64,000 nt of DNA, taken from positions 1-64,000 of the forward strand of contig NZ_SLUL01000008.1 in assembly GCF_004341205.1 (NCBI RefSeq), given 5' to 3'. A program made the position numbers and the translations under genes. The stretch comes from Thermolongibacillus altinsuensis. Lineage in GTDB: Bacteria > Bacillota > Bacilli > Bacillales > Anoxybacillaceae. Numbering within the stretch: position 1 is the first letter of the stretch; each line of letters begins with the position of its first letter. The notes under the pieces were generated by a model, which was not told the origin of the DNA, did not search any database, and was given only the letters and a program-made list of their open reading frames with translations. Of the stretch, positions 36,678-46,669 are shown one piece after another.

Positions 36678-38016
36678 GGCAATCCCCCAATTCCTTCACA
36701 AACGTGTCGATCTCTTCTTTTGTTCGCAACTCTGTGACGGCGACAAGCATATGATTTTCTAACTCCGGATAATCGCGGCCGACATCATAGCCGCCGATGA
36801 TGCCTTTTTCAAGCAATCGCTTGTTTACTTCTTTTACCGATTTGTTTAACTTCACGACAAATTCGTTAAAAAACGGACCGGTAAACGGCACATCAAACCC
36901 ATGCTCCACAAACGCGTTTTTGGCATAATGCGCTTTTTGGATGTTCATGATTGCCATTTCTTTGACACCTCTCTTGCCGAGCGCGGTCATCGCCACAGAT
37001 GCGGCTAATGCGTTTAACGCTTGGTTTGAACAAATATTGGATGTCGCTTTATCGCGGCGAATATGTTGCTCGCGCGCTTGAAGCGTCAACACAAAACCAC
37101 GGCGTCCTTCTTCATCTGTTGTTTGTCCGACAAGGCGGCCTGGAATTTTGCGCATAAGCGCCGATTTTACCGCAAAATAACCGCAATGCGGTCCGCCAAA
37201 TTGAGCAGGAATGCCAAACGGTTGGACATCTCCCACAACAATATCTGCCCCAAACGTTCCTGGAGGCGTCAAAATTCCGAGCGCAAGCGGGTTGCTGGCA
37301 ACAACGAACATGCTTTTCCCTGTATGCGCGATTGGCTCTATTTCTTTTAGCGGCTCAATTTGACCGAAAAAGTTTGGATATTGGACAATGACGCAAGCAA
37401 CTTGTTCATCCATTTCTGCTTGCAACGCTTCCAGATCGGTCACACCGTTTTTAAATGGAATTTCAACCACTTCAAGCCCCGGACCTTTGGCATATGTTTT
37501 TAATACATCTCGATATTCCGGATGAACCGCTTTTGATACAAGCACTTTTTTGTTTTTCGTATGCCCTGCGCTTAACAGCGCTGCCTCCGCAAGCGCGGTT
37601 CCCCCGTCATACATGGAAGAGTTGGCGACATCCATTCCCGTTAATTCACAAATCATCGTTTGGAATTCAAAAATCGCTTGCAATTCGCCTTGGGAGATTT
37701 CCGGCTGATATGGCGTATAGGCCGTATAAAATTCAGAACGTGAAATGACGTGATCCACAATAGCCGGGATATAATGATCATAAACGCCTGCACCGAGAAA
37801 CGACGGATGCTTTTTCATATGCATATTTTTTTCCGCCAGCGCGGTTAATTCTTTCATTAATTCCGATTCAGATTTCGCTTTTTTAATGTTATAGTCACGA
37901 TTGAAACGAACGCTTTCCGGAATGTCGGAAAACAGTTCATCAATCGATTGAACGCCAATCGTTTTCAGCATCTCTTGTTTATCTTCTTCCGTCATCGGCA
38001 AATAACGATGAAGCAT
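36670..38016 (-). CDS. gcvPA: Glycine dehydrogenase (decarboxylating) subunit 1
   Basis: The 448-aa partner subunit has the motifs [38 protein letters not shown] and [18 protein letters not shown]. With GcvPB it forms the split P-protein typical of Firmicutes. The ATG at 38016 gives the B. subtilis length; an ATG two codons earlier is too close to GGAGAG. Confidence 0.97.
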   Translation of the reverse strand: MLHRYLPMTEEDKQEMLKTIGVQSIDELFSDIPESVRFNRDYNIKKAKSESELMKELTALAEKNMHMKKHPSFLGAGVYDHYIPAIVDHVISRSEFYTAYTPYQPEISQGELQAIFEFQTMICELTGMDVANSSMYDGGTALAEAALLSAGHTKNKKVLVSKAVHPEYRDVLKTYAKGPGLEVVEIPFKNGVTDLEALQAEMDEQVACVIVQYPNFFGQIEPLKEIEPIAHTGKSMFVVASNPLALGILTPPGTFGADIVVGDVQPFGIPAQFGGPHCGYFAVKSALMRKIPGRLVGQTTDEEGRRGFVLTLQAREQHIRRDKATSNICSNQALNALAASVAMTALGKRGVKEMAIMNIQKAHYAKNAFVEHGFDVPFTGPFFNEFVVKLNKSVKEVNKRLLEKGIIGGYDVGRDYPELENHMLVAVTELRTKEEIDTFVKELGDCHA

Positions 38017-38036
38017 GGTCATTCTCTCCTTTTCCT

Positions 38037-39128
38037 TTATTTTGCACGCTTATAAAACGGCGTTGCGACCACTTTCGCTTTTAAACGTTTCCCGCGGATG
38101 TCCACTTTCACCTCTGTGTCAAGCGCTGAAAATTCCGATTTGATGAGTGCCAAGCCGATATTTTTCTTTAACGTTGGCGACTGCGTTCCTGTTGTGACGA
38201 ACCCGATTTCCTCTTCTTCGGAGAATATAGGATAACCGTGACGCGGAATGCCTTTGTCGATCATTTCAATGCCAACCAGCTTCCGCAGCGTTCCTTCTTC
38301 CTTCTGTTTTTTCAATACGTCTTTTCCGATAAAATCAATTTCTTTATTGGTTTTTACGGCAAAGCCGAGCCCTGCTTCGATTGGAGTAATATCCTTTGAC
38401 AACTCTTGACCGTAGAGCGGCAGCGTCGCTTCAAAACGGAGCGTATCGCGCGCGCCAAGACCGCACGGAAGTACACCGTCTTCTTTGCCTGCCTCTAAAA
38501 TCGCGTTCCAAAGGATAATGGCATCTTCAGCGCGGCAATAAATTTCAAATCCGTCTTCTCCTGTGTAACCGGTGCGTGAAACAAGCGCGTTGATTCCTTG
38601 AAGATTCACGTTATCTTTAAATTCAAAAAATTTCATTTGCGATAAATCAATATCCGTAAGCGTTTGCAACACTTTTTCGGCAAGCGGACCTTGCAAAGCC
38701 AATTGGGCGATTTTTTCGGAAATGTTCGTAAGTTCAACATCGCCGAACGCATGTTTGTTTAACCATTCAACATCTTTTTCGGTGTTAGCTGCATTCACAA
38801 CGAGAAGATAATGATCTTCATCTTTTTTATAAATAAGCAAATCATCGACGGTTCCGCCGTTTTCATAGCACATGAGCGTATATTGAGCGCGGCCGTTTGT
38901 TAGTTTGGCGACATCATTCGTCATCACTTTCTGCAAGAATGCAAGGCTGTCTTTTCCCTTCACTTCAATTTCTCCCATATGGGAAACATCAAACAAGCCT
39001 GCTCGCGCGCGAACGGCTTCGTGCTCTTCTTTAATGCTCGAAAATTGTACGGGCAGTTCCCAACCGCCAAAATCAATCGTTTTGGCTCCATATTGTTCAT
39101 AAATAGGAAACAGCGGTGTTCGTTTCAT
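38037..39128 (-). CDS. gcvT: Aminomethyltransferase (glycine cleavage T protein)
   Basis: The 363-aa T protein transfers the methylene group from lipoyl-GcvH to tetrahydrofolate and releases ammonia. [34 protein letters not shown] and [20 protein letters not shown] are canonical. ATG at 39128 behind AGGGAGGG; a TTG one codon earlier is possible. It is the first gene after the glycine riboswitch, and it feeds the folate one-carbon pool used by FolD. Confidence 0.97.
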   Translation of the reverse strand: MKRTPLFPIYEQYGAKTIDFGGWELPVQFSSIKEEHEAVRARAGLFDVSHMGEIEVKGKDSLAFLQKVMTNDVAKLTNGRAQYTLMCYENGGTVDDLLIYKKDEDHYLLVVNAANTEKDVEWLNKHAFGDVELTNISEKIAQLALQGPLAEKVLQTLTDIDLSQMKFFEFKDNVNLQGINALVSRTGYTGEDGFEIYCRAEDAIILWNAILEAGKEDGVLPCGLGARDTLRFEATLPLYGQELSKDITPIEAGLGFAVKTNKEIDFIGKDVLKKQKEEGTLRKLVGIEMIDKGIPRHGYPIFSEEEEIGFVTTGTQSPTLKKNIGLALIKSEFSALDTEVKVDIRGKRLKAKVVATPFYKRAK

Positions 39129-39152
39129 CAACTTCTCCCTCCCTCACTTCAT

Positions 39153-39200
39153 AAAAAAGGACAGACGACCCCCATATAAAAAACGGGAGTCTCTGTCCTT
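39153..39200 (-). terminator. Riboswitch-controlled terminator before gcvT
   Basis: Minus-strand AAGGACAGA-GACTCCC pairs with GGGGGTC-TCTGTCCTT and is followed by TTTTTT. Its left arm overlaps the 3' edge of the second glycine aptamer, so glycine binding should prevent the hairpin and allow transcription. Confidence 0.85.
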
Positions 39201-39366
39201 TCACCTGAAAGTTTCCCTATGTTGCCATAGGTTTTCCTCGTGGGTGGTTCACGTTCGTGAACGCTCTCCAGAGCCGCGTCAAACAAGAGTTCTTTTGCCT
39301 GAGAGATTCGCCCAACGGCTTGCTCCTTCGGCGCTACAAAATTGTAGTCTCTCCCCTTGTTCTCAT
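39184..39366 (-). ncRNA. Tandem glycine riboswitch
   Basis: Two aptamers are visible on the minus strand. Aptamer 1 runs from GGGGAGAGAC through GCGCCGAAGGAGCAAGCC to AATCTCTCAGGCAAAAGAAC. Aptamer 2 runs from CTCTGGAGAGCG through ACCACCCACGAGG to CTTTCAGGTGAAAGGACAGAG. The paired conserved GAGAG/CTCTCAGGC features, followed by a terminator and gcvT, identify the gcv switch, which activates glycine cleavage when glycine is high. Confidence 0.93.
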
Positions 39367-39549
39367 CCGCCTGTATAGAACTTTTCAAATCATGGCAAAC
39401 TACATACGAAAGAGTGTAGCAATTTTACAAACTTTCTTACGTTTTATTATCATATAACTTTCGTTTCATCGCAACAGGTTTTTAAAAAACCTATATTACG
39501 TATATTTTTTTATTTGTATTAAAAAACGTTCGGAAAATGAGGGGTTTTG

Positions 39550-41202
39550 ATGGATATTACAATTGAATGGGATCGCGATTGGAAAGAACAATTTCTTGAA
39601 CGATTAGAACGAGATGGGCCTTGGGCGAGTTGGGAGTTATATGATCTTGCATTCGAAACAGCTCAACATTTAACCATTCCGCAATTTGATGGATTGCAAG
39701 CGCCAAAACACTTGCCGAACTTAACGATCTTGCCCCATCAATACGAAGTAGCAAAACAAGTCGTTGAAGAGATGAACGGAAAAGCTATTTTAGCCGATGA
39801 GGTAGGACTTGGAAAAACGATTGAAGCAGGCCTTATTTTAAAAGAATATATGATTCGGGGATTAGTAAAAAAAGTGCTCATTCTCGTTCCTGCTTCACTT
39901 GTTTCCCAATGGGTGAAAGAGTTAAATGAAAAATTTTTCATTCCTGCCGTTCCGCAAAAAAAGAGTTATGTATGGGAACAATGTGACATCGTCGTTTCTT
40001 CGATCGATACGGCGAAAAAAAGCCCGCATCGCGAAATCATTTATGCGCAAAATTACGATATGGTCATCATCGACGAAGCGCACAAACTAAAAAACAATAA
40101 AACCAAAAACTATGAATTTGTCCAACATTTAAAGAAGAAATTTTGCTTATTATTAACCGCTACGCCCATTCAAAATCGAATTGAAGAAATTTTTCATCTT
40201 GTCTCTTTATTAAAGCCCGGGCATTTAGGAAACGTCAATCACTTTCAAGAAAAATACGGAAAAATGCGCTCATTAAACGAAGATGAACACTTAAAAACGC
40301 TCATTCGCAAAGTGATGATTCGCAATCGCCGAAACGATACAGGAATTGAATGGAAAAAAAGAAAGGTCGAAACCATTTTCATCGACTTTTCACCGGAAGA
40401 GAGAGCGTTATATGAAGCCATTCAGCAGCTAAAACGCGAACCGCTCCTTTCTGGCGACCATTCATTATCGTTAATTACCCTGCTTCGTGAAGCGTGCAGC
40501 AGCCGTGAAGCCGTGTTTTTCACATTGAAAGCCATGCTGGATCGCTCACCATCATCCTCTTCACAAATCGAATCATTGATCGAAAAAATTCAGGCGGCAA
40601 CAAGAAATGCAAAAGCGGAAAAAGCGCTTGAATTAATCCAGCAAATCAACGATAAAGTGATTATTTTTACCGAATATCGCGCGACGCAGTTATATTTACA
40701 ATGGTTTTTGCAACAGCACGGCATCTCGTCCGTTCCGTTTCGCGGCGGCTTTAAACGAAGTAAAAAAGATTGGATGAAAGAACTATTCGAGCAGCGCATA
40801 CAAGTGCTCATTGCGACGGAAGCAGGAGGAGAAGGGATTAATTTACAATTTTGCAATCACTTGATTAACTATGACCTGCCTTGGAACCCGATGCGATTAG
40901 AACAGCGCATCGGCCGCATTCACCGTCTCGGACAAACGAAAGATGTCCATATTTATAATTTTGCGGTCCGCAATACCGTTGAAGAGCATATTTTTACATT
41001 GCTTTACGAAAAAATTCGTTTATTCGAACGCGTCATTGGGGAGTTAGATGATATTTTAATCAAATTCCAATCCAAGCCATTTGCTGAACACCTTGAGCAC
41101 ATCATTTTCCATTCGCAAAATGAAGGGGAAATGAGAATAAAAATGGAAAATCTCACCGAAATTTTGAGCCAAACGAGAGGTGAAACGCGTGCAGCAACAT
41201 AA
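39550..41202 (+). CDS. yqhH: SNF2-family DEAD/DEAH helicase (YqhH)
   Basis: The 550-aa SF2 ATPase has ILADEVGLGKTIEAGLILKEY (Walker A), VIIDEAHKLKNN (DEAH), LLLTATPIQNRIEEIFHLVS (motif III) and, in lobe 2, EAGGEGINLQ and RIGRIHRLGQ (motifs V-VI). Such proteins remodel protein-DNA or RNA polymerase complexes; the target here is unknown. It overlaps yqhG by 14 bases, and the yqhH-yqhG pair sits next to gcvT as in B. subtilis. Start at the ATG at 39550 behind GAGGGG. Confidence 0.93.
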   Translation: MDITIEWDRDWKEQFLERLERDGPWASWELYDLAFETAQHLTIPQFDGLQAPKHLPNLTILPHQYEVAKQVVEEMNGKAILADEVGLGKTIEAGLILKEYMIRGLVKKVLILVPASLVSQWVKELNEKFFIPAVPQKKSYVWEQCDIVVSSIDTAKKSPHREIIYAQNYDMVIIDEAHKLKNNKTKNYEFVQHLKKKFCLLLTATPIQNRIEEIFHLVSLLKPGHLGNVNHFQEKYGKMRSLNEDEHLKTLIRKVMIRNRRNDTGIEWKKRKVETIFIDFSPEERALYEAIQQLKREPLLSGDHSLSLITLLREACSSREAVFFTLKAMLDRSPSSSSQIESLIEKIQAATRNAKAEKALELIQQINDKVIIFTEYRATQLYLQWFLQQHGISSVPFRGGFKRSKKDWMKELFEQRIQVLIATEAGGEGINLQFCNHLINYDLPWNPMRLEQRIGRIHRLGQTKDVHIYNFAVRNTVEEHIFTLLYEKIRLFERVIGELDDILIKFQSKPFAEHLEHIIFHSQNEGEMRIKMENLTEILSQTRGETRAAT

Positions 41203-41959
41203 TATTCAACATTTTTTAGAGCGTTTCTTTGCGGCGAATCATTGTCCGATTTTGGAAAAAGATAAAGGATATGTAAAAGTTCAGCTAACCGCTGAAATGG
41301 ATAAACAGTTAACGAATCGTCCGTTTTACTGGCACTATATTGAAAGAATCGGAGCGGTCGGCGAACCGATGGCATTAACGTTTATTACAGACCCTGCTCT
41401 GTCGGTCGATGGGGAAAAAATTCACTTTGGCTCCCCGCGGCTTCATCAAATTTTTGCAACAACAAAAAAATTAGGGCGATTCATCCGTTTATACGAACAA
41501 GTCACGGAAAAGTCCATTCCTCTTCATCCTTGGCTGAATGTAAATATGCATATTTCTTACCAATGCGACCGCAAACAAGATCGCCTGCTTTCACTCGGAA
41601 TTCATCTCATCAGCGGGACGATTGTCGAATCCTTTTATGACATCGTCAAAGAAAAACGATGGGACACAAAAATTCCTGACTACTGCTTTACGATTTCACC
41701 GCTCATTAAACCAGCAAACGGCTTTGCTCGTCTCGAAAAATATGTGGAAGAACAAATCGCCAAAGACGATCATTCATGGGCGAATGAGGCGAAAAAAAGA
41801 TGGGAAGAAGATTTACTGCTTTTAGATCACTTTTATGAAACGGAAGAAGAAAAGCCCGAAGGTTACTACAATGAAAAAGAAGCGTTACGGCAGCGGTATG
41901 AACCGAAAACGATCGTTTCGATCATCAATGGCGGTCTCTTTTATTTGCAACCAAAATAA
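41189..41959 (+). CDS. yqhG: YqhG family protein
   Basis: The 256-aa soluble protein resembles B. subtilis YqhG throughout: RPFYWHYIERIG, HFGSPRLHQIFATTKKLG, MHISYQCDRKQDRLLSLG and FTISPLIKPANG. Function is unknown. It is encoded in overlap with the SNF2 helicase, which suggests a shared role. GTG at 41189 is preferred behind AGAGGTG, matching the B. subtilis N-terminus. Confidence 0.9.
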   Translation: MQQHNIQHFLERFFAANHCPILEKDKGYVKVQLTAEMDKQLTNRPFYWHYIERIGAVGEPMALTFITDPALSVDGEKIHFGSPRLHQIFATTKKLGRFIRLYEQVTEKSIPLHPWLNVNMHISYQCDRKQDRLLSLGIHLISGTIVESFYDIVKEKRWDTKIPDYCFTISPLIKPANGFARLEKYVEEQIAKDDHSWANEAKKRWEEDLLLLDHFYETEEEKPEGYYNEKEALRQRYEPKTIVSIINGGLFYLQPK

Positions 41960-41988
41960 GGCTGTTCCCAACGAACAGCCTTATTTTC
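41953..41988. terminator. Bidirectional terminator between yqhG and yqzE
   Basis: Stem AAATAAGGCTGTTC/GAACAGCCTTATTT with a six-base loop and flanking A/T tracts; serves both convergent units. Confidence 0.85.
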
Positions 41989-42157
41989 GTTTAAATAACA
42001 TTGAAATCGCCAACGGCAACATTCCAAACCACCTATTTAAAAAAGGAGGTTTTTCTTGCTTTTTTTGCTCTCGAAGTTTCCTTCTCTCCTCTTTCGGTTG
42101 GTCCATATAGCGCACAAATTGCTCGGTCATATACTTCACATAATCATTCGTCGACAA
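41981..42157 (-). CDS. yqzE: YqzE-like small protein
   Basis: The 58-aa protein begins STNDYVKYMTEQFVRYMDQP, like YqzE of B. subtilis, followed by a basic stretch and a hydrophobic C-terminus (FGMLPLAISMLFKRK). It is a ComK-era comG-linked gene of unknown function in B. subtilis. The TTG at 42157 matches the family start, six bases after GGTGGTG; longer frames are possible. Confidence 0.75.
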   Translation of the reverse strand: MSTNDYVKYMTEQFVRYMDQPKEERRKLREQKKQEKPPFLNRWFGMLPLAISMLFKRK

Positions 42158-42180
42158 TGCTTTCACCACCCTTGTTTTTA

Positions 42181-42693
42181 TTATGGCCACCTCTTCTGAT
42201 CTTTAAGCACGGTCACAATCTCGGCAACCGTCTCATCAATGGATTTGCCTGTTGTATCGATCGTGACGGTTGCTTCTTTATAAAACGGCAAACGCTCTTG
42301 AAACAAACGCTCGATTTGCATTCGTTTATTTTCTGAAAGAAGCGGCCGCGACGAATCGTGCTCTAAACGTCGAAATAATTCCTCGACATCACAGTGTAAA
42401 TAAACAACCGTTCCATTGGTTTTCATCCATTCCCGATTTTCCGCTTGAATGACCATTCCTCCCCCTGTCGTGATGATCACATTTTCCGTCGGCAACACTT
42501 TTAAAACTTCCCTTTCATACTTTCGAAACGTTTCTTCACCTTCTTCAGCAAAAATATCCGCAATCGATTTCCCTGTTTGCTTTTCGATGTATTCATCTGT
42601 ATCAATGACAGGAAGCTGCAATACGTTCCCCAATTTCTTTCCAATCGTTGTTTTTCCCGCTCCCATAAATCCTGTTAAATAAATGGCCTTCAC
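42181..42693 (-). CDS. aroK: Shikimate kinase
   Basis: The 170-aa enzyme phosphorylates shikimate. Walker A is LTGFMGAGKTTIGKKLG; VIDTDEYIEKQ, FRKYEREVL and TTGGGMV bind shikimate; the lid Arg is in DSSRPLL. GTG at 42693 behind GAGGGAG. It is located between comGG and yqzE, with the start overlapping no other gene if this start is used. Confidence 0.93.
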   Translation of the reverse strand: MKAIYLTGFMGAGKTTIGKKLGNVLQLPVIDTDEYIEKQTGKSIADIFAEEGEETFRKYEREVLKVLPTENVIITTGGGMVIQAENREWMKTNGTVVYLHCDVEELFRRLEHDSSRPLLSENKRMQIERLFQERLPFYKEATVTIDTTGKSIDETVAEIVTVLKDQKRWP

Positions 42694-42719
42694 TTCTTCT
42701 CCCTCGCTTCGCTCATTTT

Positions 42720-43106
42720 TTAATACCGTTCTTTCCACTCGATGATTTCTCCTTCTGATAAGGAAAATAAAAACTCCGCATCGTATTTAAAGGATTGGGT
42801 CGTCAAACAAGAAACCGTTACTTTCCACGTCTTTTCATCGAGGCGCACCGCTTCATATGAAGCTTGTCCATTTGGCTCGATGATCGTTTCATTGAATGAT
42901 AAAACTTCCTTCTCCACATTGACAAGCTTTTCTTTGATCTGTTCGACGACGTTGTTCATCAGAATGTCCCCTTCGTACCATTGCTCTTCTTCTTCGGCAA
43001 ATTTGACTTCGGTCATATATAGTTCAATAAAATGAATGAACATTGTCAAACATAAAAATGTGCACATGACCGTGAGAGGCAACACAAACCCTTTTTCTCG
43101 ACTCAT
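42720..43106 (-). CDS. comGG: ComGG competence pseudopilin-like protein
   Basis: The 128-aa protein starts MSREKGFVLPLTVMCTFLC, a degenerate prepilin-like N-terminal helix lacking the usual Glu at position +5, as in ComGG of B. subtilis. The remainder is soluble and poorly conserved. Assignment rests mainly on its position as the last comG gene, overlapping comGF by four bases. Confidence 0.8.
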   Translation of the reverse strand: MSREKGFVLPLTVMCTFLCLTMFIHFIELYMTEVKFAEEEEQWYEGDILMNNVVEQIKEKLVNVEKEVLSFNETIIEPNGQASYEAVRLDEKTWKVTVSCLTTQSFKYDAEFLFSLSEGEIIEWKERY

Positions 43107-43546
43107 GACGCCTTCACCTTCATTGGAAAAAACGAGGCGATAAACGTTTCATACTCATCGCCTCGATCCGTCATAACGCGAATGCGCAACCCTTGACTTT
43201 CACTTGAATAAAACACGGAAGAAATATGTTGAAGCATAATTTCATGCCCTTGATCATTCACCCGGCGGCGAATAAATGACCCGTATTTTTCATATGTCAC
43301 TTTTTCTCCGTTTTGTTTGTAGAAATAAATGGTTGAATTCACAATTTTGATTTCTTTTGTTTCCCGCAATTCCACTTTCGCTTGCTGATTAAATACAAGC
43401 CACTCAAAACGATTGAACTTTCCCCCGCTATTTACATATGCCGCACTCATTCGAAAAAAGAGCGAAACAAACGAAACAACGACCAAAAAGGCGGAAAGAA
43501 CGATTAACATTTCCAATAAGGTGAAACCATCTTCACGTTTAATCAT
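43103..43546 (-). CDS. comGF: ComGF competence pseudopilin
   Basis: The 147-aa minor pilin has the prepilin motif EDGFTLLEMLIVLSAFLVV cleaved before Phe by ComC. It is part of the DNA-uptake pseudopilus. It overlaps both neighbours by four bases, so translation is coupled. Confidence 0.88.
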   Translation of the reverse strand: MIKREDGFTLLEMLIVLSAFLVVVSFVSLFFRMSAAYVNSGGKFNRFEWLVFNQQAKVELRETKEIKIVNSTIYFYKQNGEKVTYEKYGSFIRRRVNDQGHEIMLQHISSVFYSSESQGLRIRVMTDRGDEYETFIASFFPMKVKAS

Positions 43547-43851
43547 TGGAATTTATATCCACACCTTTCTTTTTGGCGTTCCAAAAGATCTGTCCACCTG
43601 ACACACAATTCATTTCCTGTGAAAGAAACCAAAAACGTCCTGCCTTGACGAATCACTTCTTTTGAATAAATGAAATCCGTCCTTATCATTTGCTCATAAA
43701 AAACTTGCCGAGCAATGCTTTCTTGTTTTTTATTTTCTCTTTCTAAAGCAACGATCGTCCAATGCGGTAATAAAAGGGAAATAAGTATAAACCAAATGCT
43801 CAGTGAAACAAGCAATTCAACCATTGTGAAGCCATCACACTTTTTGGGCAT
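43543..43851 (-). CDS. comGE: ComGE competence pseudopilin
   Basis: The 102-aa minor pilin carries CDGFTMVELLVSLSIWFILI, a prepilin leader and helix, and two Cys in the C-terminal half. It overlaps comGD by 17 bases. Confidence 0.86.
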   Translation of the reverse strand: MPKKCDGFTMVELLVSLSIWFILISLLLPHWTIVALERENKKQESIARQVFYEQMIRTDFIYSKEVIRQGRTFLVSFTGNELCVRWTDLLERQKERCGYKFQ

Positions 43852-44272
43852 AAAACCGTCCCTTTCCTAATAAAAACACAATTTTATATATTTTTTTCCC
43901 ATAGGTCACCAAGATCGTTCCCGCCTTGTTGACATTTCCATTCGCAAAAAAAGATAACGGCGATTGTAACGTCGTCGGTTGCAATTGAAAGGGGGAGGGA
44001 AAGAAACGATATACTAGTTCCTTTCCAGCTGTTCCACCTTCCGTAATCCGGTAGCGACATTCTCCATAATCAAAAACGACGGACACCGTTTTTTTACGCG
44101 TCATCGCATATTGTTGCGCATACAACATGTCATTTGTAAATTGTTCGAGAAAATAGCGAAGCTGTCGTTCAGCAACAACACCTTGAACAGATGGGATTGC
44201 AACAGCGCTTATAACCGCCACAACAGTGAGAACGATTAACATTTCAATCAGCGTAAAACCATGATTATTCAC
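43835..44272 (-). CDS. comGD: ComGD competence pseudopilin
   Basis: The 145-aa minor pilin has the type IV leader NNHGFTLIEMLIVLTVVAVI. GTG at 44272 overlaps the end of comGC by eight bases; a much longer frame to 44350 would run through comGC and is rejected. Length matches B. subtilis ComGD. Confidence 0.9.
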   Translation of the reverse strand: MNNHGFTLIEMLIVLTVVAVISAVAIPSVQGVVAERQLRYFLEQFTNDMLYAQQYAMTRKKTVSVVFDYGECRYRITEGGTAGKELVYRFFPSPFQLQPTTLQSPLSFFANGNVNKAGTILVTYGKKIYKIVFLLGKGRFYAQKV

Positions 44273-44573
44273 CTTCCAGCACTTCCCCTTCGCCTGTAAT
44301 CGCAATTGTTTTTCCATTTGGACAACGATTATTTTCAATATATTTTCCATCGATTAACTCTTGAACGGTCGGAATTTTTTCATGTTCCATTTCATACGCC
44401 TTGACTTGTGACTGAACCATTTTGACAAAAGCCGAACATCCTTTTTTATTAATCATGCTATTATGCTTCGTTACATTTGGAATAGTAATGAGAAGCAAAA
44501 TGGAAATCACCATGAGAACGATTAGCATTTCAATGAGTGTGAACCCTTTTTCATTCCTTTTCACCGTTTTCAC
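44265..44573 (-). CDS. comGC: ComGC major competence pseudopilin
   Basis: The 102-aa protein has the leader NEKGFTLIEMLIVLMVISIL and two Cys (KKGCSAF; NNRCPNGK) that form the stabilising disulfide of the pseudopilus subunit. It follows comGB by seven bases. Confidence 0.95.
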   Translation of the reverse strand: MKTVKRNEKGFTLIEMLIVLMVISILLLITIPNVTKHNSMINKKGCSAFVKMVQSQVKAYEMEHEKIPTVQELIDGKYIENNRCPNGKTIAITGEGEVLEGE

Positions 44574-44580
44574 CTCTATG

Positions 44581-45615
44581 TTATAAATGATTCATTAATT
44601 GAAACATTGGCCATAAAATAGCCATATACATGAGTACAACAAACAAACCAATGATGATCAAAAGTGTTGGTTGAACAATGTGGATTATTTTCATAAGCCT
44701 ATTTTCAATTTTTTGCAATGAAAACTGGCTATAATGAAACAATTCCTGAACTAACTCTCCGTTCGATTGTCCATGGCGAATGACGTGCGCTAATTCTTCT
44801 TCGTAATAATTGCGTGACTGAATGATTTGATCAAGCTTTTCCCCTTCACATAGTCGATCTTTAATTGTTTTCGCTTCCGCTTGCAATAACGGCAAATGCG
44901 ACTGTCGCTCAAACACTTGTAGCGCTTCGTAAATCGATAATCCTCCCTTTAGTAAATGGCTCAATTGTAAAGAAAATAATTGTGAATGAAGTGAAATCAC
45001 CAATTGACGAACAATTGGAATATTCATTAGTATCTTTATTTGTGTGTGAAGAGGTAACTTTCGAACATAAACGAAATAGACAAGAAAAAGCAACATAAAA
45101 AACAAAAAAAGAAAGAAAAAGAAATTAGGAATTGAGGATGCAATCGCTAACACGACGATGGAAAAAGAGGAAGATCGAACTTGAAAAGACGATGAAAGAT
45201 GAGAAAACTGTGGAAGCAACACTTGTTGAAAAGCGAGAAACATAATGATCGAAAAAGACAAAAGAAAAAACGGATAACGCATCATTTTTCTTAATTGTTC
45301 CATATAACGAACCTTCATCTGAGCCATATTTCCAGCTTCCATTAACGCATAAGCTATTTGCCCATGCTGTTCCGCAAAAAATAAATAGCCTATCAACTCA
45401 CGATGAAAGTCAATTTTTGCAAGCGCTTCATGTAGCGAAGATCCCGCTCGTAAATGCGCTAAACAAATCTGTAAGTCCTCTTGGCGCGATGGCGATTGCT
45501 GAATTTGTAAAAACTCAATAGCTTGGGAGAGCGAGTACCCTTTTTCGAGAAGCTTTCCGAGTTGAATAAAAAATAAACTTTGTAACGATAAATTCCACTT
45601 ACGACGTTTCCTCAT
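44581..45615 (-). CDS. comGB: ComGB competence inner-membrane platform protein
   Basis: The 344-aa GspF/PilC-type protein has two T2SSF repeats (LGKLLEKGYSLSQAIEFL; LSHLLKGGLSIYEALQVF) and three membrane helices (~105, ~160, ~320). It anchors pseudopilus assembly with the ATPase ComGA. It overlaps comGA by 17 bases. Confidence 0.95.
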   Translation of the reverse strand: MRKRRKWNLSLQSLFFIQLGKLLEKGYSLSQAIEFLQIQQSPSRQEDLQICLAHLRAGSSLHEALAKIDFHRELIGYLFFAEQHGQIAYALMEAGNMAQMKVRYMEQLRKMMRYPFFLLSFSIIMFLAFQQVLLPQFSHLSSSFQVRSSSFSIVVLAIASSIPNFFFFLFLFFMLLFLVYFVYVRKLPLHTQIKILMNIPIVRQLVISLHSQLFSLQLSHLLKGGLSIYEALQVFERQSHLPLLQAEAKTIKDRLCEGEKLDQIIQSRNYYEEELAHVIRHGQSNGELVQELFHYSQFSLQKIENRLMKIIHIVQPTLLIIIGLFVVLMYMAILWPMFQLMNHL

Positions 45616-46669
45616 CCATCGCCCAACTTTCTAACAATCGCTCGTGCAAAAATCCGAAAGCAATTCCTTTTTTAATCACATCTTTCAACATTCGGTATGA
45701 GTACAGTCCATTTCCCCCTTTTGCCGATCGAATAGCCTGAGTCAATGCTTTTCCATGCAACAATTCATAAATGCTCGCCCGACGTACATGGCGATACTTC
45801 CGACAAAACGGTGAACATTCTCCTTCACAAAACGGACATTTTATTTCAACGAGCCTTTGTGCTGTTACAGCCACTAGTGTTTGCGCAATTTCTTGCAAAG
45901 ATACATCAAACTCAAGCAACCGATAAATCGCCCCAACCGCATTTTTCGCATGCATCGTCGTTAACACAAGATGGCCTGTTAAAGCAGCACGAACCGCAAT
46001 TCTAGCCGTTTCTCCATCACGAATTTCACCAACCATGATGATATCCGGGTCATGGCGAAGAATGGCTTTTAATCCTGTCGCATACGTGATTCCCGCTTTT
46101 TCATTCACTTGAACCTGCAATACGTTGTCAGTTCGCTTTTCAATCGGATCTTCAATCGTAATAATGTTGCGCTGAAAATGATGTTGACAAACATTTAACA
46201 ACGTGTATAACGTTGTTGTTTTTCCCGATCCAGTCGGTCCAGTAAAAATGATTAAACCGTGGGAATAATTGAGAAGAGAAAGCAGCTTTTTCGTAATGCT
46301 CGGAAATAGTGATAGCTTTTCAAGCGGAAGAAATGAATCTTGAGGCAAAATGCGAATGACGAGGCTTTCATCGTAAGCAGTGGGCAATGTTGATAGGCGT
46401 AAATGGACGTTCATCAATCCGATTGTCATTTCCATCGCGCCGCTTTGCGGCCGCCGGCGTTCACCGATATCCATATCGGCAAGAAATTTAAAATGGGCTA
46501 ATAATCGCTCGCACGTTTCTTTTGATAATATTTCTTTCAACATGAGAACGCCATCCAAACGAAATTGGACAATCGCATCCGTTTTGCGTGGAACGATATG
46601 AACATCGGAAACGTGCAAAGAACAAGCCTCTTCCAACAATCGGTCCGCTAACTGTTCAATTGTACTCAA
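45599..46669 (-). CDS. comGA: ComGA competence traffic ATPase
   Basis: The 356-aa GspE/PilB-type ATPase has Walker A IIFTGPTGSGKTTTLYTLL, the Asp box TIEDPIEKR, Walker B LRHDPDIIMVGEIRDGETA and the His box LTGHLVLTTMHAKNA. A CPFC/CEGEC cluster near ~275-285 resembles the tetracysteine zinc motif of GspE. TTG start behind AGGAGG. First gene of comGA-GG. Confidence 0.96.
   Translation of the reverse strand: MSTIEQLADRLLEEACSLHVSDVHIVPRKTDAIVQFRLDGVLMLKEILSKETCERLLAHFKFLADMDIGERRRPQSGAMEMTIGLMNVHLRLSTLPTAYDESLVIRILPQDSFLPLEKLSLFPSITKKLLSLLNYSHGLIIFTGPTGSGKTTTLYTLLNVCQHHFQRNIITIEDPIEKRTDNVLQVQVNEKAGITYATGLKAILRHDPDIIMVGEIRDGETARIAVRAALTGHLVLTTMHAKNAVGAIYRLLEFDVSLQEIAQTLVAVTAQRLVEIKCPFCEGECSPFCRKYRHVRRASIYELLHGKALTQAIRSAKGGNGLYSYRMLKDVIKKGIAFGFLHERLLESWAMDEETS

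Noticed and set aside
39149-39388. 79-aa minus-strand open frame upstream of gcvT
   Set aside because: It lies exactly over the tandem glycine riboswitch and its terminator; conserved aptamer motifs explain the sequence.
43835-44350. 171-aa start for comGD
   Set aside because: The extra N-terminal residues overlap comGC and lie before the prepilin leader; the GTG at 44272 gives a normal pilin.
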